Assembly (NCBI GenBank): GCA_947457935.1
Contig: CANGXP010000002.1
Coordinates: forward strand, 1 to 47,700
Source: Alphaproteobacteria bacterium
GTDB lineage: Bacteria; Pseudomonadota; Alphaproteobacteria; JAJTHO01; CANGXP01
Direction: 5' to 3'
DNA length: 47,700 nt
In this document: positions 14,515 through 23,531 of the stretch, one piece after another
Position numbering within the stretch: the first letter of the stretch is position 1
How the letters are laid out: every line of letters begins with the position of its first letter
Translations under genes and position numbers: made by a program
Notes under the pieces: generated by a model
The model's input: the letters and a program-made list of their open reading frames with translations, nothing else
Told to the model about the DNA's origin: nothing
Databases searched by the model: none

Positions 14515-16394
14515 GGTAGAATTTCTCCCATATACTCTTTCCAAATACGGGCGGGCAGACTCCCCCCTGTAACCTTATCCATCGGCGCATTGTCATCATT
14601 GCCTAACCAAATACCAGTGGTGATACCTTGCGAATAGCCAATAAACCATGCATCGCGGAAGTCTTGACTCGTGCCTGTTTTGCCGCCTGCAGAGTGAGTA
14701 ATCCGCGCCCCTTTTCCTGTCCCTATGGGCGATTCAATAACGTCTTGCAACATACTTTTCATCTGTACCACAACCGCTTCATCAAGCACCTGCCCTAAGC
14801 CGTTCCCTGCGCGTTCGTATAGCGTCTCACCTTTGCGGGTTTGAATGCGCTCAATGCCGAATGGGATAACGCCTTGCCCGTCCGCACTTAACACACTATA
14901 GGCGGTGGTCATATCCAGTAAGGTAGCCTCGCTTGTGCCCAAGGCCGAGCTTAAATCACGGCGGATAGGTGCGGTTACGCCGAGTTTGCGCGCCATGGTA
15001 ATCACCGCGCTCATCCCGACTTGCTTGGCAATTTGCACGGCGGGCACGTTCAAAGATTCCACAATCATTTGTTTAAGCGTCACTTCGCCGCGAAATTTAT
15101 TGTCGTAGTTTGTAGGTTTCCAGCCATCAATATCCAGCGGTTTATCGGTGATTGTTGTCTCTGGTGTCCACCCTGCTTGTAACGCCGCAAGGGCAACAAA
15201 TATTTTGAACGATGACCCTGACTGTCGCAACGCTTGGGTTGCTCGATTAAACTGACTGTATTGATATTCTGTTCCCCCCACCATTGCCAACACCGCGCCT
15301 GTGTCTGCCAGCGTTAGCAACGACCCTTGCGAGATGTTATGCGCCATACCTTCTTGGTTAATATGTTTTTTCAGGGTTGCTTCTGCAATACTTTGCGCAT
15401 TGCGATCTAACGTGGTTTGCACAATAATGTCTTCGTTAATATACCCCGCAAATTGGGGGATTTGATCAAATACCCAATCCGCAAAGAACCGTGCGCCTAG
15501 TTCTGTGCGCCCTGCTGCCAAGTTAATTGTTTCTTGCTTTGCTAGCGCAAGATCCTGTTCGCTTAAATAGCCTGCCTCTTGCATGTTATCCAGCACTTCA
15601 TTTTTGCGCCGCTCTGCCCGTTCAGGATTCACCAACGGATTGAATTTCGACGGGGCTTTTAATAAGCCAATCAACATCGCAGATTCTGCAACATTCAACT
15701 CTCTTGAGGAGCGTTGAAAATACCGCTGTGCCGCTGCATCCACGCCAAACGTACCCGCCCCAAAATACACACGGTTAAGATACAACCGTAAAATTTCTTC
15801 CTTGCTGAGATTATGCTCAAGCCACAAGGCAAACACCACTTCTTTGAGTTTGCGCGTCAGCGTCCGTTCGTTGCTGAGGAATAAATTTTTGGCGAGCTGT
15901 TGTGTAATCGAGCTGCCGCCTTGGCTTAAGTGCCCCTGTGTAATATTGGTAACGGCTGCTCTTGCAATACCCCGAAAATCAATGCCCCCATGCTCATAAA
16001 AGCGGCGATCTTCTGTTGCTACAATCGCATGAATCAGCTCAGGCGGGAGGTCTTTAATTTCCACCGTCTCGCCGTATAATGTTCCGAATGTTGTGAGCAC
16101 CTGCCCGTCTGCCGCGAGCATCGTGACGCTAGGGCGACGCTTCAAGTCATACACAACGTCAATATTGGGGAGTTGCGAGCCATACCACAACAGCACGCCA
16201 CCAATGAAAATTGCCGCCCACAGGGCAAGGTTAATCCCCCACCGCATCGCCGTGACTGTATAGCGCACGCTGTTTGGCAACGGTTTTTTGCGGCTTTTCG
16301 AGCGTTTTTGCGGCGCAGCAGCCGCACTCACTGCCTCTTTTGGAGGTTTTTTCGCGTTTCTAGCATTTTCAAAAGAGGGAGGTTTACGAGCCAT
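14511..16394 (-). CDS. class A penicillin-binding protein (PBP1A type)
   Basis: A 627-residue bifunctional peptidoglycan synthase. A basic cytoplasmic tail (Lys/Arg/Ala-rich, about 1-46) and one transmembrane helix (about 50-72) come first. The GT51 glycosyltransferase follows, with the catalytic glutamate in [17 protein letters not shown] (about 122-138), [13 protein letters not shown] and [10 protein letters not shown]. The transpeptidase has its active-site serine in SGSSFK (about 391), an SLN motif (about 447) and KTGTS (about 573). It is shorter than classical PBP1A because the OB insert is missing, like many alphaproteobacterial 'PBP1A family' members. It is downstream of infA (42 nt) and overlaps yacG by 4 nt. 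Confidence 0.94.
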   Translation of the reverse strand: MARKPPSFENARNAKKPPKEAVSAAAAPQKRSKSRKKPLPNSVRYTVTAMRWGINLALWAAIFIGGVLLWYGSQLPNIDVVYDLKRRPSVTMLAADGQVLTTFGTLYGETVEIKDLPPELIHAIVATEDRRFYEHGGIDFRGIARAAVTNITQGHLSQGGSSITQQLAKNLFLSNERTLTRKLKEVVFALWLEHNLSKEEILRLYLNRVYFGAGTFGVDAAAQRYFQRSSRELNVAESAMLIGLLKAPSKFNPLVNPERAERRKNEVLDNMQEAGYLSEQDLALAKQETINLAAGRTELGARFFADWVFDQIPQFAGYINEDIIVQTTLDRNAQSIAEATLKKHINQEGMAHNISQGSLLTLADTGAVLAMVGGTEYQYSQFNRATQALRQSGSSFKIFVALAALQAGWTPETTITDKPLDIDGWKPTNYDNKFRGEVTLKQMIVESLNVPAVQIAKQVGMSAVITMARKLGVTAPIRRDLSSALGTSEATLLDMTTAYSVLSADGQGVIPFGIERIQTRKGETLYERAGNGLGQVLDEAVVVQMKSMLQDVIESPIGTGKGARITHSAGGKTGTSQDFRDAWFIGYSQGITTGIWLGNDDNAPMDKVTGGSLPARIWKEYMGEILP

Positions 16395-16436
16395 AGCACA
16401 AGAAATGCTGGCAAAGACGGTCTGTTGTCAAGGGGT

Positions 16437-16655
16437 CTATTTGAAACGGAACGTAATCCGTCCCTTAGTCAAGTCATAAGGAGTCATCTCAACCGTGACT
16501 TTATCCCCCGCCAGCACGCGAATACGGTTTTTACGCATCCGTCCGCTGGTGTGCGCCAACACATTGTGGTTGTTCTCTAGCTTCACACGAAACATCGCAT
16601 TAGGCAGAATCTCTTCCACCGTGCCACCAAATTCAATGAGTTCTTCTTTTGCCAT
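16437..16655 (-). CDS. infA: translation initiation factor IF-1
   Basis: A 72-residue S1-fold protein: [22 protein letters not shown], then [36 protein letters not shown]. Length and sequence are standard. It binds the A site of the 30S subunit during initiation. A good sigma70-like promoter lies upstream on the minus strand. It is probably the first gene of an infA-PBP-yacG transcript. Confidence 0.98.
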   Translation of the reverse strand: MAKEELIEFGGTVEEILPNAMFRVKLENNHNVLAHTSGRMRKNRIRVLAGDKVTVEMTPYDLTKGRITFRFK

Positions 16656-16696
16656 GCTATTCCATTATGGAGAGTATTTTTCTAATAGGTTCGCGC

Positions 16697-16724
16697 ATTA
16701 TACAGATATTTCAGGATTTTTGAA
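16697..16724 (-). promoter_or_regulatory. sigma70-like promoter of infA
   Basis: Read on the minus strand, a -35 TTCAAA and a perfect -10 TATAAT are separated by 16 bp, about 42 nt from the infA ATG. It is the only strong match in the 119-bp gap before infA. Confidence 0.7.
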
Positions 16725-16749
16725 GTAAAAAAACCAGATGCATATAGAA

Positions 16750-16765
16750 CTAGCAAAAATGCTAG
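16750..16765 (-). terminator. weak hairpin after the phosphatase gene
   Basis: A perfect 6-bp stem CTAGCA/TGCTAG with a 4-nt loop lies 9 nt after the phosphatase stop. It has only a short T-poor tail (TTCTATA), so it is at best a weak terminator. Confidence 0.35.
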
Positions 16766-16774
16766 AAAATAAGA

Positions 16775-17266
16775 CTACATCTCAAAATGCAGCTTGATTT
16801 TCGCCCCAATCGCATCGCGCAGCAGGCGGTAAATCATCAGGCATTGGTCGCGGTTCATGTTTTCTGCGTCGGGCATCGGGAAATCCCAAAAATGCACCGC
16901 GCCTGTTTGGAACGGCACGCCATGTGCCAGTAAATCAAAGGCGGGGGCAGACAAGGCAATAGTTTCATGGAATATTGCCGTTGTAGGCATTTCATCAAAT
17001 GTTTTCGCCTCGTGGTGGTCAACGCTGTAAATTTCATGCTCTTCTAACACCGCCACCACAAACGGGTCAATACCTGCCACCGCCACCCCCACAGAATCAA
17101 CATGCCACGTTGGTTGTAACTTTTTCAAAATGGCGGCTGCCATGGGGGAACGCACGGAATTCAGCGTACACGCAAATAAAATTTTCTTAGAACGTGTCTC
17201 AAAACGCGCTAGGTCGTCAGCGAGCAGCACTGTAGAATCTCTAGATTCGTTCTTAGGCGAGGACAT
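16775..17266 (-). CDS. low-molecular-weight protein tyrosine phosphatase family protein
   Basis: A 163-residue protein of the LMW phosphatase/arsenate reductase fold. The P-loop CTLNSVRS (C-x5-R-S) follows a hydrophobic strand (KKILFACT) at about residues 28-40. An acidic FWDFPMPD near residue 128 is where the general-acid aspartate lies. Compared with true arsenate reductases it lacks the extra resolving cysteines, so a phosphatase or unknown esterase role is more likely. The gene overlaps the UPF0262 stop by 14 nt. The pair UPF0262-LMW phosphatase upstream of infA is conserved across alphaproteobacteria, but the substrate is not known. Confidence 0.88.
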   Translation of the reverse strand: MSSPKNESRDSTVLLADDLARFETRSKKILFACTLNSVRSPMAAAILKKLQPTWHVDSVGVAVAGIDPFVVAVLEEHEIYSVDHHEAKTFDEMPTTAIFHETIALSAPAFDLLAHGVPFQTGAVHFWDFPMPDAENMNRDQCLMIYRLLRDAIGAKIKLHFEM

Positions 17267-17738
17267 GATGATTCCCCCTTATATGAAGTACGCAAATGAG
17301 TGTGAATAAGCGCCGTGCCGTCTTAAAATCAATCTCAACGTGCGGTTTTAACAGTTCCTGCAATTTTTCTGATCCCTCATTGTGCACCCCCCTACGCCCC
17401 ATATCGATGGACTCAAGGCGCACATGAATTTGCTCTTGCAGCGCATGATAATAGGCATCGCAAATGCGGAAATAATCCTTAATGATATGTCGCAAGTCTT
17501 GCAGCGAAAGGCGGAATTTTTCTGGCTCTGGTGTTTGTGGCGCAGAAAGTGTGAATACCAACGTGCTTTCTTCTAGTTCTAAATGCAGGGAAAGTGGCGG
17601 CGAAAGCCCCGATTGCAGGCGAAACGTATTCTCTAACAAAATATCTGTGATTGCCGCATCCCGCTCCTGCAGCACCGTTGCATGATAGCGCAGGATGTTC
17701 CGTTCGTCGAGGGTGATGGTGGTTAGGTCTTGGGGCAT
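17253..17738 (-). CDS. UPF0262 family protein
   Basis: A 161-residue protein of a conserved alphaproteobacterial family of unknown function. The hallmark C-terminal run is present: SIDMGRRGVHNEGSEKLQ followed by VEIDFKTARRLFTLICVLHI. The N-terminal part (ITLDERNILRYHATVLQERDAAITDI) is also typical. It has no signal peptide or membrane segment. It is normally preceded directly by hisD; here a 223-residue unrecognised gene (17745-18416) and a palindromic element lie between. The start ATG 17738 has a weak ribosome binding site. Confidence 0.93.
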   Translation of the reverse strand: MPQDLTTITLDERNILRYHATVLQERDAAITDILLENTFRLQSGLSPPLSLHLELEESTLVFTLSAPQTPEPEKFRLSLQDLRHIIKDYFRICDAYYHALQEQIHVRLESIDMGRRGVHNEGSEKLQELLKPHVEIDFKTARRLFTLICVLHIRGNHHVLA

Positions 17739-17744
17739 TTCTCG

Positions 17745-18416
17745 CTATGAATTTATCGATTGTTGTTTAAGTAGTGCTATGCTGTCCTGTGCTGCCAAAG
17801 TTTGTTGCTTGAATAATGTACCATCGAGAACGCTGTCTATAAAGACTTTTACAAGAGAACGAATTTCGGGATTGCTGCTTAAAAGGTCAGAATTACACAT
17901 TTGGGTTATTCCCTCAAGCCGCTCTTTATTATTGCGTACTTCCGCTATTTTTATTCCATATTTAGGATCATAGCCTGTTTTTTCTAACACAAATTCCTGA
18001 TGTTGAGTAAAAGTAGTAACGCGAGGACGCTCAAATTCTCCCTTTGGAATTTCTTTTATCGCGGGAATGGCACTATGAACAGCATTGTCAAATACACCAT
18101 TTTCATACTTATTAGTTTTTTCATTTACATCCCCCATTGACGATGGATCACGAGGAAGGACAAGCACTCTAATGGAACTGTGTTGATTAGCAACATGATC
18201 AAAACTTAATGCTATAGTGCCAATTGAGCTTGCTGTATCGGGATTCAACAATGTAATATCTGCTTGTTGAGTATAAGGAAATGCAACATCATTTTCACGG
18301 ATCTTTTGCTCAAGATTTATTATACCTTCTGCTTGCTGCCCCCCCCCGCTACTTTCAATAGTAAATCTATGTAATTTCAACTCTGCATTGCATAAATCAG
18401 CTGCTTGTGTGCTCAT
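17745..18416 (-). CDS. unrecognised 223-residue protein
   Basis: The start ATG 18416 is supported by AGGAAA about 9 nt upstream; an in-frame ATG at 18476 lies inside the palindromic element and lacks one. The protein is hydrophilic, with no signal peptide, membrane segment or metal motif. A Gly/Gln-rich spot (ESSGGGQQAEG, near residue 22) is followed by a segment with mixed beta character (SIGTIALSFDHVANQHSSIRVLVLPRD) and a helical C-terminus (IRSLVKVFIDSVLDG, LAAQDSIALLKQQ). I do not recognise the family. It interrupts the usual hisD-UPF0262 neighbourhood, is richer in A+T than both neighbours, and ends 6 nt before the UPF0262 start. It looks like a recent gain, perhaps together with the repeat upstream. 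Confidence 0.7.
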   Translation of the reverse strand: MSTQAADLCNAELKLHRFTIESSGGGQQAEGIINLEQKIRENDVAFPYTQQADITLLNPDTASSIGTIALSFDHVANQHSSIRVLVLPRDPSSMGDVNEKTNKYENGVFDNAVHSAIPAIKEIPKGEFERPRVTTFTQHQEFVLEKTGYDPKYGIKIAEVRNNKERLEGITQMCNSDLLSSNPEIRSLVKVFIDSVLDGTLFKQQTLAAQDSIALLKQQSINS

Positions 18417-18447
18417 AAAAATTTCCTTTCGTTTATTGGTTATAGAC

Positions 18448-18573
18448 TTACGCGAAACGGTAGTTCCGCATGTCATCCCCGAGACATCGGGGATCCACGC
18501 TTTTTTGGTTTAAGGGTGGATTCCCGTCTTCACGGGAATGACACACACTACGTACCCTAGGCGTTTCGGGTAA
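18448..18573. mobile_element. nested palindromic element at the hisD 3' end
   Basis: The outer arms 18448-18460 and 18561-18573 match at 11 of 13 positions (TTACSCGAAACGS). Inside are two perfect 8-bp hairpins, ATCCCCGA-GACA-TCGGGGAT (18475-18494) and ATTCCCGT-CTTC-ACGGGAAT (18520-18539). The two halves are also inverted copies of each other around a TTTTTTGG centre. The inner hairpins are of the 'GTCATTCCCG...CGGGAATCCA' type found dispersed in many bacterial genomes. The hisD stop codon is inside the right arm. Confidence 0.85.
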
Positions 18574-19858
18574 ATCCTAGATTGAGACGCACTGCCACAC
18601 TCCCCGCATGGGCGTGTAATCCTTCCTCGCTTGCCAGTGTCACGGTGGGTTGCCCCAACACTTGCAAAGAATCAGCGGAACACTCAAGATAGGTGGTGCG
18701 CTTTAAGAAATCGTAAACGCTTAACCCTGAGGCAAACCGAGCCGTTTGGTTGGTGGGCAACACGTGATTCGCCCCGCCAATATAATCGCCAATCGCCTCA
18801 GGGGTATATTTGCCGATAAACACACTGCCTGCATGGCGGATTTTTTGAGCGAGTTCACGCGCGTTTTCCACACAAATCTCCAAGTGTTCGGCTGCAATGG
18901 TGTTGGCAATGGCGATGCTCTCCTCAATAGTCTCCACCACAATCACCACGCCATGCTGCTGCCAACTTTGCACGGCAATCTCGCGGCGCGGCAGGGTTTC
19001 AAGGATTTTCTCTACCGCTGCAACCACGTTCGCTGCAAATTCCGCATCATCCGTGATCAGAATAGATTGCGCCGAGGCATCGTGTTCTGCTTGAGAGAGC
19101 AAATCCCACGCAATCCATTGCGGATTATTGTGTTTATCCGCAATCACCAGAATTTCCGAAGGGCCTGCAATGCTATCAATGCCCACGCGCCCGAACACCT
19201 GTCGTTTTGCCTCTGCCACAAAGGCGTTGCCTGGTCCGACAATTTTATCCACAGGCTTGATAGTTTCCGTGCCAAACGCCAACGCTGCCACGGCTTGCGC
19301 TCCCCCGATGGGGTAAATTTCTGTCACACCCGCCAGTTGCGCTGCATACAGCACCGAGGGCTTTATCGCGCCATTCGGTGTGGGCACCACCATCACAATC
19401 CGCTCCACACCTGCAACCTTGGCAGGGAGCGCATTCATCAGCACGGAACTCGGATAACTCGCCGTGCCTCCCGGAACGTAAATCCCCACGCTATCAAGCG
19501 GTGACCACGCAAGCCCCAAGCGCACACAAATTTCATCCGTATAATCAAGCGGTTGCGGAGATTGCTTGGCATGAAAACTACGAATGCGCGTCGCCGCTAG
19601 CTGCAACGCATTTTGCACATCTTCAGGGCATTTTGCCGCCTGTTGCGCGATAAAATCTTGTGATAACGCCAGTGTTTGCCCAAGCGTGTGTTTATCAAAC
19701 CGCTGGGTATATTCTCGCAATGCCACATCACCGTTATTTTGAACAGTGATTAATATTTCGCGCACTGTTGCTGCAACGTCCACTTCTTCTCCGCGAGACT
19801 GAAGCACGTGCTTAAGTTGCGCGGCAAAATCAGGGGCAGTATTACGAAGGTATTTCAC
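18557..19858 (-). CDS. hisD: histidinol dehydrogenase
   Basis: A 433-residue zinc enzyme oxidising histidinol to histidine in two NAD-dependent steps. It has PGGTASYPSSVLMNALPAKVAG, GGAQAVAALAFGT, DKIVGPGNAFVAEAKRQVFG, IAGPSEILVIAD and the catalytic SQAEHDASAQSIL (about residue 257). The start is GTG 19858, overlapping hisG by 17 nt. The last residues (GFTRNA) and the TAG stop are encoded by the arm of the palindromic element at 18448-18573, so the natural C-terminus has been replaced. Since the family ends with a divergent helix, function is probably kept. Confidence 0.97.
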   Translation of the reverse strand: MKYLRNTAPDFAAQLKHVLQSRGEEVDVAATVREILITVQNNGDVALREYTQRFDKHTLGQTLALSQDFIAQQAAKCPEDVQNALQLAATRIRSFHAKQSPQPLDYTDEICVRLGLAWSPLDSVGIYVPGGTASYPSSVLMNALPAKVAGVERIVMVVPTPNGAIKPSVLYAAQLAGVTEIYPIGGAQAVAALAFGTETIKPVDKIVGPGNAFVAEAKRQVFGRVGIDSIAGPSEILVIADKHNNPQWIAWDLLSQAEHDASAQSILITDDAEFAANVVAAVEKILETLPRREIAVQSWQQHGVVIVVETIEESIAIANTIAAEHLEICVENARELAQKIRHAGSVFIGKYTPEAIGDYIGGANHVLPTNQTARFASGLSVYDFLKRTTYLECSADSLQVLGQPTVTLASEEGLHAHAGSVAVRLNLGFTRNA

Positions 19859-20504
19859 GCACCAATTCCCTAAATTTACTAATATACGTCTCTATTTCGG
19901 CGGAGCGCGTTTTCATTGCCGTGCGGTTCACAATCAGCTTGGAGGTCACCTCTGCAATCACCGCCACTTCCACCAAACCATTTGCCTTTAATGTAGCGCC
20001 ACTGGACACAAGGTCAACAATGCGGCGACACAACCCCAAGCTCGGCGCAAGCTCCATCGCGCCATTGAGTTTCACGCATTCGGCTTGTATCCCCCGTGCC
20101 GCAAAGTATTTCCGCGACATATTGGGGTATTTGGTCGCAACGCGAATGTGGCTCCAATGATCGGGGTTATCCTGCTCGAAAGTCTCGATTTTTTCTGCTA
20201 CCGACAGCCTGCATTTGCCGATTTTGAGATCAACGGGCGCGTAAATCTCGCTATGGTCGAATTCCAGCAACACATCATTCCCCGCAACCCCCAAATGCGC
20301 CGCGCCAAATGCCACAAATGTTGCCACATCAAAGCTGCGCACCACAATGATTTCCAAAGCAGGGTGATTGGTTTTGAATTGCAGACTGCGGGTTTTCTCG
20401 TTGAAAAAATCTGCTTCAGGTTTTACCCCCACTTTTTCTAACAACGGCAAGAATTCTTTGAGAATGCGCCCTTTCGGCAGCGCAAGAATCAGCGGAGAGG
20501 TCAT
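19842..20504 (-). CDS. hisG: ATP phosphoribosyltransferase, short form
   Basis: A 220-residue catalytic subunit of the first step of histidine synthesis: [53 protein letters not shown] and the [16 protein letters not shown] phosphoribosyl site. The C-terminal regulatory domain of the long form is absent, so it should need a HisZ partner, which is not in this window. It overlaps murA by ATGA at 20501-20504 and hisD by 17 nt, so murA-hisG-hisD are translationally linked. Confidence 0.96.
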   Translation of the reverse strand: MTSPLILALPKGRILKEFLPLLEKVGVKPEADFFNEKTRSLQFKTNHPALEIIVVRSFDVATFVAFGAAHLGVAGNDVLLEFDHSEIYAPVDLKIGKCRLSVAEKIETFEQDNPDHWSHIRVATKYPNMSRKYFAARGIQAECVKLNGAMELAPSLGLCRRIVDLVSSGATLKANGLVEVAVIAEVTSKLIVNRTAMKTRSAEIETYISKFRELVREIPS

Positions 20505-21784
20505 GCTGCCAATTCCTCATCCTCTTTGGCACGGCGAATTATCGCGCCACAATTTGACAATTTCTGCTCCAGTTGCTCATACCCTCTATCCAAATGATAG
20601 ACACGATGAATGGTTGTCTCACCCTTTGCGGCAAGCCCTGCCAATACCAAACTACTCGAAGCCCTGAGATCCGTTGCCATTACAGGCGCACCAATCAGTT
20701 GCCGCGTGCCCCGCACCAACGCAGACGACTTGTGAATCGTCACATTCGCGCCCATGCGGCACAATTCAGGCACATGCATAAAGCGGTTCTCAAAAATCGT
20801 CTCGGTAATCATGGATGCCCCGCTCGCCAGCGTCATTAACGCCATTAATTGCGCTTGTAAATCCGTGGGAAAGCTGGGGTACGGCTCGGTCATCACATCC
20901 ACGCCCTTCAGCAAATTGAGATCACAGGCAACGCGGATGCTGTTGTCCCCCTCTTCCACCTGCACATTTGCTTTTCGTAATGCATCAATAAATGTTTCTA
21001 ACTGCTTGCTATTGCAGTTTTTTAACAGAACATCACCACCCGTTATGGCAGCGGCAATCATATAGGTGCCTGCCTCAATGCGATCAGGCAACACACTATA
21101 GGTTGCCCCTTGCAGGCTTTTCACGCCTTGAATAACCAATCTGTCTGTGCCAATCCCTTCAATGTTCGCGCCCATTGCCTTTAAACACTGCGCCAAGTCC
21201 ACCACTTCAGGCTCTTTTGCGGCATTTGTTAAAGTCGTTTCTCCGTTGGCAAGCGTTGCCGCCATCAGCAAATTCTCGGTTGCGCCCACAGAAACATAGG
21301 GGAAATGAATCACCGCGCCCTGTAAGCCATTCGGCGCACGGGCATTGATATAGCCGTTTTCCAGTTCAATCACCGCGCCCATGGTTTCCAAGCCTTTGAG
21401 ATGCAAATCCACAGGACGCGTGCCAATCGCACAGCCCCCCGGAAGGGAGACAATCGCCTCCCCACACCGCGCCAATAACGCCCCCAACACCAACACCGAG
21501 GCACGCATTTTCCGCACCAATTCATAGGGCGCTGTCGTTGAAGTGATAGACGATGTTGTCAGGATAAGCTCTTGACCTGAAATATTTCTTACAATGTTTG
21601 TGCCGTGCTGCTCCAGCAAACTAGCAAGTGTGCGAATGTCTACCAAGTTTGGTACATTTTTCAGCGTTAAGGGTGCATCGGTGAGCAGCGTTGCCGCCAT
21701 CAAGGGCAACGCGGCATTTTTCGCGCCACTGATAGTTATTTCACCTTTTAAGGGCACGCCGCCTTGAATGATAATTTTATCCAT
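20501..21784 (-). CDS. murA: UDP-N-acetylglucosamine 1-carboxyvinyltransferase
   Basis: A 427-residue enzyme of the first committed step of peptidoglycan precursor synthesis. It starts [31 protein letters not shown]. The fosfomycin-target cysteine is present in [20 protein letters not shown] (about residue 117), so the enzyme should be fosfomycin-sensitive at the target level. [25 protein letters not shown] and the [16 protein letters not shown] segment complete the EPSP-synthase-like fold. Length is normal. It is first in the murA-hisG-hisD block. Confidence 0.98.
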   Translation of the reverse strand: MDKIIIQGGVPLKGEITISGAKNAALPLMAATLLTDAPLTLKNVPNLVDIRTLASLLEQHGTNIVRNISGQELILTTSSITSTTAPYELVRKMRASVLVLGALLARCGEAIVSLPGGCAIGTRPVDLHLKGLETMGAVIELENGYINARAPNGLQGAVIHFPYVSVGATENLLMAATLANGETTLTNAAKEPEVVDLAQCLKAMGANIEGIGTDRLVIQGVKSLQGATYSVLPDRIEAGTYMIAAAITGGDVLLKNCNSKQLETFIDALRKANVQVEEGDNSIRVACDLNLLKGVDVMTEPYPSFPTDLQAQLMALMTLASGASMITETIFENRFMHVPELCRMGANVTIHKSSALVRGTRQLIGAPVMATDLRASSSLVLAGLAAKGETTIHRVYHLDRGYEQLEQKLSNCGAIIRRAKEDEELAA

Positions 21785-21920
21785 TTGTATAACTTTAACC
21801 TTTAATTCTAATATTTCAGAGATACTACACTAAAAATCGATGTAAAGAAACAGCCAAGGATAGGCGCAAGAAAAGGTGGAAGCTCTGGCAAGATCCTGAA
21901 CACAGAATAAACAATGCAAC

Positions 21921-22484
21921 CTAAAGACGCGGTAACGTAACCCCCCGCTGCCCCATATACTTTCCCGCTCTATCAGCATAAGACGTTTCACACGGCTGGT
22001 CGCCTTTCAGGAAAATAAACTGGGCAATCCCCTCATTGGCATAGATTTTTGCAGGCAGTGGCGTGGTGTTGGAAATCTCAATCGTCACATGCCCTTCCCA
22101 TTCAGGCTCAAGCGGTGTCACGTTGACGATAATCCCACAGCGCGCATAAGTTGATTTTCCTAAGCAAATCACCAATACATCGCGGGGCACACGGAAATAT
22201 TCAATGGTACGCGCCAACGCAAAACTGTTAGGCGGGATGATACACACATCGGTTTTTCTGTCCACGAAACTGGTTGCCACAAAGTTTTTCGGGTCAATCG
22301 TTGCAGAATCCACATTGGTGAAGATTTTAAACTCGTCCGCCACCCGTGCATCATACCCATAAGACGACACGCCATAAGAAATCATACCTTCGCGCTTTTG
22401 GCTCTCTACAAATGGCACAATCATGCCCTTGTCGCCCTTATAAAGCGATTGTTCACGAATCCAAATATCACTGAGTACGGTCAT
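21921..22484 (-). CDS. dcd: dCTP deaminase
   Basis: A 187-residue trimeric enzyme producing dUTP from dCTP. It has [70 protein letters not shown] (with the catalytic glutamate in PEWEG) and [10 protein letters not shown]. Length and sequence are typical of the alphaproteobacterial form. The start overlaps the end of a small upstream ORF (22468-22632). The 136-bp gap to murA shows no clear element. Confidence 0.97.
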   Translation of the reverse strand: MTVLSDIWIREQSLYKGDKGMIVPFVESQKREGMISYGVSSYGYDARVADEFKIFTNVDSATIDPKNFVATSFVDRKTDVCIIPPNSFALARTIEYFRVPRDVLVICLGKSTYARCGIIVNVTPLEPEWEGHVTIEISNTTPLPAKIYANEGIAQFIFLKGDQPCETSYADRAGKYMGQRGVTLPRL

Positions 22485-22632
22485 TGTGTTCTTCCTTGAT
22501 TTCTTTTTGGGGAGTGGGGGTAGATTGCGGCACGCGCAATCGCTGCTGCTCTTTACGTTTTTTCAGGTTCTCACGCAAGGCTGCTTGTTGTTTTAAAAAG
22601 CGTTGTTGTTCGGAAGTGTTTTGGGTGGTCAT
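22468..22632 (-). CDS. small charged protein overlapping dcd (54 aa)
   Basis: The frame runs from ATG (22632-22630) to TGA (22470-22468) and overlaps the dcd start by 17 nt. The product is a highly charged helix-forming peptide ([24 protein letters not shown]) with a Pro/Thr spacer and an acidic end ([12 protein letters not shown]). The coiled-coil-like composition and tight overlap with dcd argue for a real gene, but there is no strong ribosome binding site and I do not recognise the family. Confidence 0.5.
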   Translation of the reverse strand: MTTQNTSEQQRFLKQQAALRENLKKRKEQQRLRVPQSTPTPQKEIKEEHNDRTQ

Positions 22633-22656
22633 AATTAGATTAAGTTTCAGGTTTTG

Positions 22657-22690
22657 TATACTCTTGCATTAGTTATCACTGTATGATAAC
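22657..22690 (+). promoter_or_regulatory. promoter and operator dyad of the DUF6516/HTH pair
   Basis: A -10-like TATACT at 22657-22662 is followed by a perfect 7-bp inverted repeat GTTATCA-CTGTA-TGATAAC (22672-22690) placed over the expected transcription start, 8 nt before the first ATG. This is where an autoregulating toxin-antitoxin DNA-binding protein would bind. No convincing -35 is seen. Confidence 0.65.
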
Positions 22691-22698
22691 ATCGTACC

Positions 22699-23049
22699 AT
22701 GAAAGTGCAAGAAACAGATACGAGTTTAGAAACACTATTAGACTTAGACGGTCAAGTTTTCTTAATTAATGAGAAGACACGGTATTGGGTGAAATTTGTG
22801 GTGAAACGCGTGCCTGCAACGGCAGTGCGTCCCCAAGGATTATCCTACTCTCTGACCTTACATAACGCTGATAATGAACGTGTGCTAGGATTTGATAACG
22901 CTCATGCAATCAAGCCTCATCCTACCCATGACCATCGTCACGAGGGAGAACGGGTAAAACCCTATCCCTACACTGATGCACTTACCCTATTGCAGGATTT
23001 TTGGCAGGCAGTGGATAAACATCTACAACAAGAAGGAATTATATCATGA
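22699..23049 (+). CDS. DUF6516-like putative toxin of a toxin-antitoxin-like pair
   Basis: A 116-residue soluble protein. It resembles the DUF6516 family in its beta-rich first half (YWVKFVVKRVPATA, YSLTLHNADNERVLGFDNAH), a conserved-looking HDHRHEGE and PYPYTDALTLLQDFW near the end. In many bacteria such proteins are encoded just upstream of an HVO_A0114-type winged-helix protein, as here. The pair behaves like a toxin-antitoxin module by gene organisation, but the biochemical activity is unknown to me. Its stop overlaps the next start (ATGA at 23046). No clear ribosome binding site precedes ATG 22699, so the transcript may have a short leader. Confidence 0.78.
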   Translation: MKVQETDTSLETLLDLDGQVFLINEKTRYWVKFVVKRVPATAVRPQGLSYSLTLHNADNERVLGFDNAHAIKPHPTHDHRHEGERVKPYPYTDALTLLQDFWQAVDKHLQQEGIIS

Positions 23050-23408
23050 CAACACTCACCATCGGCATTGCTTCTTATGAACAAATGAAAGCCCGTACAT
23101 TAGCGATTGCTGCGGGCACGCATAAGCCTTCATCTGAAGAACCAAAAATATGGTTTCCCAGCACGGAAAGTTTCAGCAAGATTTTGTCTGAAAAAAACCG
23201 CATTTTATTATCTGTCATTGCAGAAACACATCCGCATTCTCTCACCGAATTGGCAGCGGAAACAGGACGAAAAAAATCTAACCTTTCCCGCACTCTTAAA
23301 ACAATGGCAAATTACGGATTAGTGGAATTGCGTAAATCGAAGAGCGGTACTATTGCACCACATGTTCCCTATGGAGCCATTCAACTGACTATGCCGCTTT
23401 CTTTGTAA
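23046..23408 (+). CDS. HVO_A0114-type winged-helix DNA-binding protein, putative antitoxin
   Basis: A 120-residue protein with an N-terminal YEQMKARTLAIAAG helix and EPKIWFPSTESFSKILSEKNRILLSVI. It then has a winged HTH whose recognition part reads SLTELAAETGRKKSNLSRTLKTM, with wing GLVELRKSKSG and end APHVPYGAIQL. This is the pattern of the HVO_A0114 family, the usual partner of DUF6516 proteins. It probably binds the perfect dyad at 22672-22690 and represses its own operon. The start overlaps the upstream stop, so translation is coupled. Confidence 0.82.
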   Translation: MTTLTIGIASYEQMKARTLAIAAGTHKPSSEEPKIWFPSTESFSKILSEKNRILLSVIAETHPHSLTELAAETGRKKSNLSRTLKTMANYGLVELRKSKSGTIAPHVPYGAIQLTMPLSL

Positions 23409-23434
23409 AGACAAGGCAATTTTCTATTGCGTTC

Positions 23435-23531
23435 AAAGCCATAGTATTGTAAAAGCTCAACCCTTCACTGCGCTGTGGCTTTATTTTATAGGCATTGCCC
23501 AGCCAGTGCGCGTCTGTTTTTAAGCAGACGC
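23435..23531 (+). promoter_or_regulatory. structured leader of rpmI-rplT
   Basis: Three RNA stems are predicted between the previous gene and rpmI. The first is a 10-bp stem with one G-U pair (23435-23444 with 23473-23482). The second is a 6-bp stem GCATTG/CAGTGC at about 23492-23509. The third is a perfect 7-bp GCGTCTG/CAGACGC (23510-23516 with 23525-23531). L20 represses this operon by binding structured leaders in other bacteria, so autoregulation is plausible. The structure does not obviously match a known Rfam leader. Confidence 0.4.

Noticed and set aside
18746-19504. 252-codon open frame antisense to hisD
   Set aside because: The reverse frame of a conserved gene; no family pattern, Cys/His/Arg-rich shadow composition.
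22484-22672. Plus-strand 62-codon frame between dcd and the toxin-antitoxin-like pair
   Set aside because: Antisense of the small charged ORF at 22468-22632, which has the better composition and links to dcd.
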